64,000 bases of DNA, from the NCBI RefSeq assembly GCF_016743815.1, contig NZ_CP061037.1:62001-126000 (forward strand). Reading direction: 5' to 3'. The notes under the pieces were generated by a model, which worked only from the letters and a program-made list of their open reading frames with translations, ran no database searches and was not told where the DNA came from. The position numbers were made by a program, and so were the translations under genes. Origin of the DNA: Sphingomonas aliaeris (GTDB lineage: Bacteria > Pseudomonadota > Alphaproteobacteria > Sphingomonadales > Sphingomonadaceae). Below, piece by piece: positions 63,627-64,000 of this stretch (positions within the stretch are counted from its first letter, which is position 1; each line of letters begins with the position of its first letter).

Positions 63627-64000
63627 TCGCGACCGCGCCAGGGGCAGGTAAGTGCCCGTACCGAGACAGAAATCCGCTAGTTCGATAACATTGATTATGT
63701 AAAATCGGGTGACTGTTCCAGGGTTGAGCCGGGGTAGGCTGGCCGCCCAAGGAGCTATCGTACAAACCTACATGCAGTCGTTCAGCGGCCGAAGCCGCTC
63801 CCCAAGCTACCGTTAATTCATCACTGTTGGAGAGTTGCCAGCTATCGTTATTGGCGTCCGGGTGCGGGCTCCCGCTTGATCTCGGCTGCGCGATCGATCG
63901 ACTCTGATCAGCTCAGGTACAAATCGACCTTTGATTCGACCTCCACCATACCTTACGTCCCTGCGTGATCGCGATCGAATAACTAGGCTTTTCCGAACGA
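63627..64000. other. Right edge, no gene recognised
   Basis: 374 bases with lower GC in places. No ORF with a supported start; neither a tRNA nor an att site is apparent. Confidence 0.4.

Noticed and set aside
63627..64000. tRNA or attachment site at the right edge
   Set aside because: No cloverleaf-like sequence or repeat matching another part of the window could be found by eye.

Overview
The window is high-GC alphaproteobacterial DNA, most likely from a sphingomonad. The evidence is a DUF5818 protein, a VirD2-type relaxase set, DUF3768, DUF2493 and DUF6927 genes, and a RepA/RepC replication region. It reads as a large plasmid or an integrated plasmid-like island: it has plasmid replication, partition, antirestriction and mobilisation genes, few housekeeping genes, and no type IV secretion genes. 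The 3' end of rpsU at the left edge could be chromosomal or a plasmid-borne copy.

Layout. (1) 1-3.5 kb: rpsU end, a DUF5818 gene, a truncated remnant, and an SMC/RecF-like ATPase coupled to a small ORF. (2) 3.9-11 kb: an amino-acid gene cluster (nitronate monooxygenase, Cys/Met PLP enzyme, B3/4 protein, ArgP-like regulator, SugE, LysE-type exporter, DapA-family aldolase). Near-identical palindromic repeats lie at both ends, and a frameshifted solitary tyrosine recombinase lies just outside. (3) 11.2-13.3 kb: zinc alcohol dehydrogenase and an alpha/beta hydrolase. (4) 13.8-23.1 kb: a defence-like island with an integrase relic, a DUF4365-like nuclease, a membrane protein coupled to an Mrr-like nuclease, an AbiEi-like/nucleotidyltransferase pair, a PHP-SMC (TrlF-like) ATPase and a zinc-finger/HNH-like protein. 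(5) 23.4-26.8 kb: mobilisation module (accessory protein, relaxase, MobC) with an oriT candidate that matches the T-DNA border core. (6) 26.8-30.7 kb: WYL regulator plus NmrA-like protein, then parA with a partner and an array of CGGTTAC repeats. (7) 31-34 kb: small plasmid genes. (8) 34-41.6 kb: a second defence-like block (CoiA-like nuclease, HEPN protein, type ISP-like restriction-modification protein, Abi_2 protein). (9) 41.6-62.3 kb: a nearly all minus-strand plasmid backbone with ssb, small conserved proteins, two PP-loop PAPS-reductase-like proteins, ArdC, a large ParB-like protein, a 1401-residue strawberry-notch helicase, RepA, RepC with palindromic iterons, and regulators.

Two cross-cutting observations stand out. 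First, a 63-nt element at 42125-42187 and 44681-44743 keeps its stem pairing through compensatory changes and sits the same distance (about 106 nt) upstream of ssb and of the DUF2493 gene; it looks like a structured leader RNA. Second, at least ten genes carry single-base frameshifts, mostly in homopolymers and several in genes that look conserved and translationally coupled. Uncorrected sequencing error is a serious alternative to real pseudogenisation.

How the parts work together: RepA/RepC, the iterons and the par genes maintain the replicon. The relaxase, MobC and oriT let a helper transfer system mobilise it. ArdC, SSB and the strawberry-notch/methylase protein probably help establishment after transfer. 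The two nuclease-rich blocks probably defend against phages or competing plasmids.
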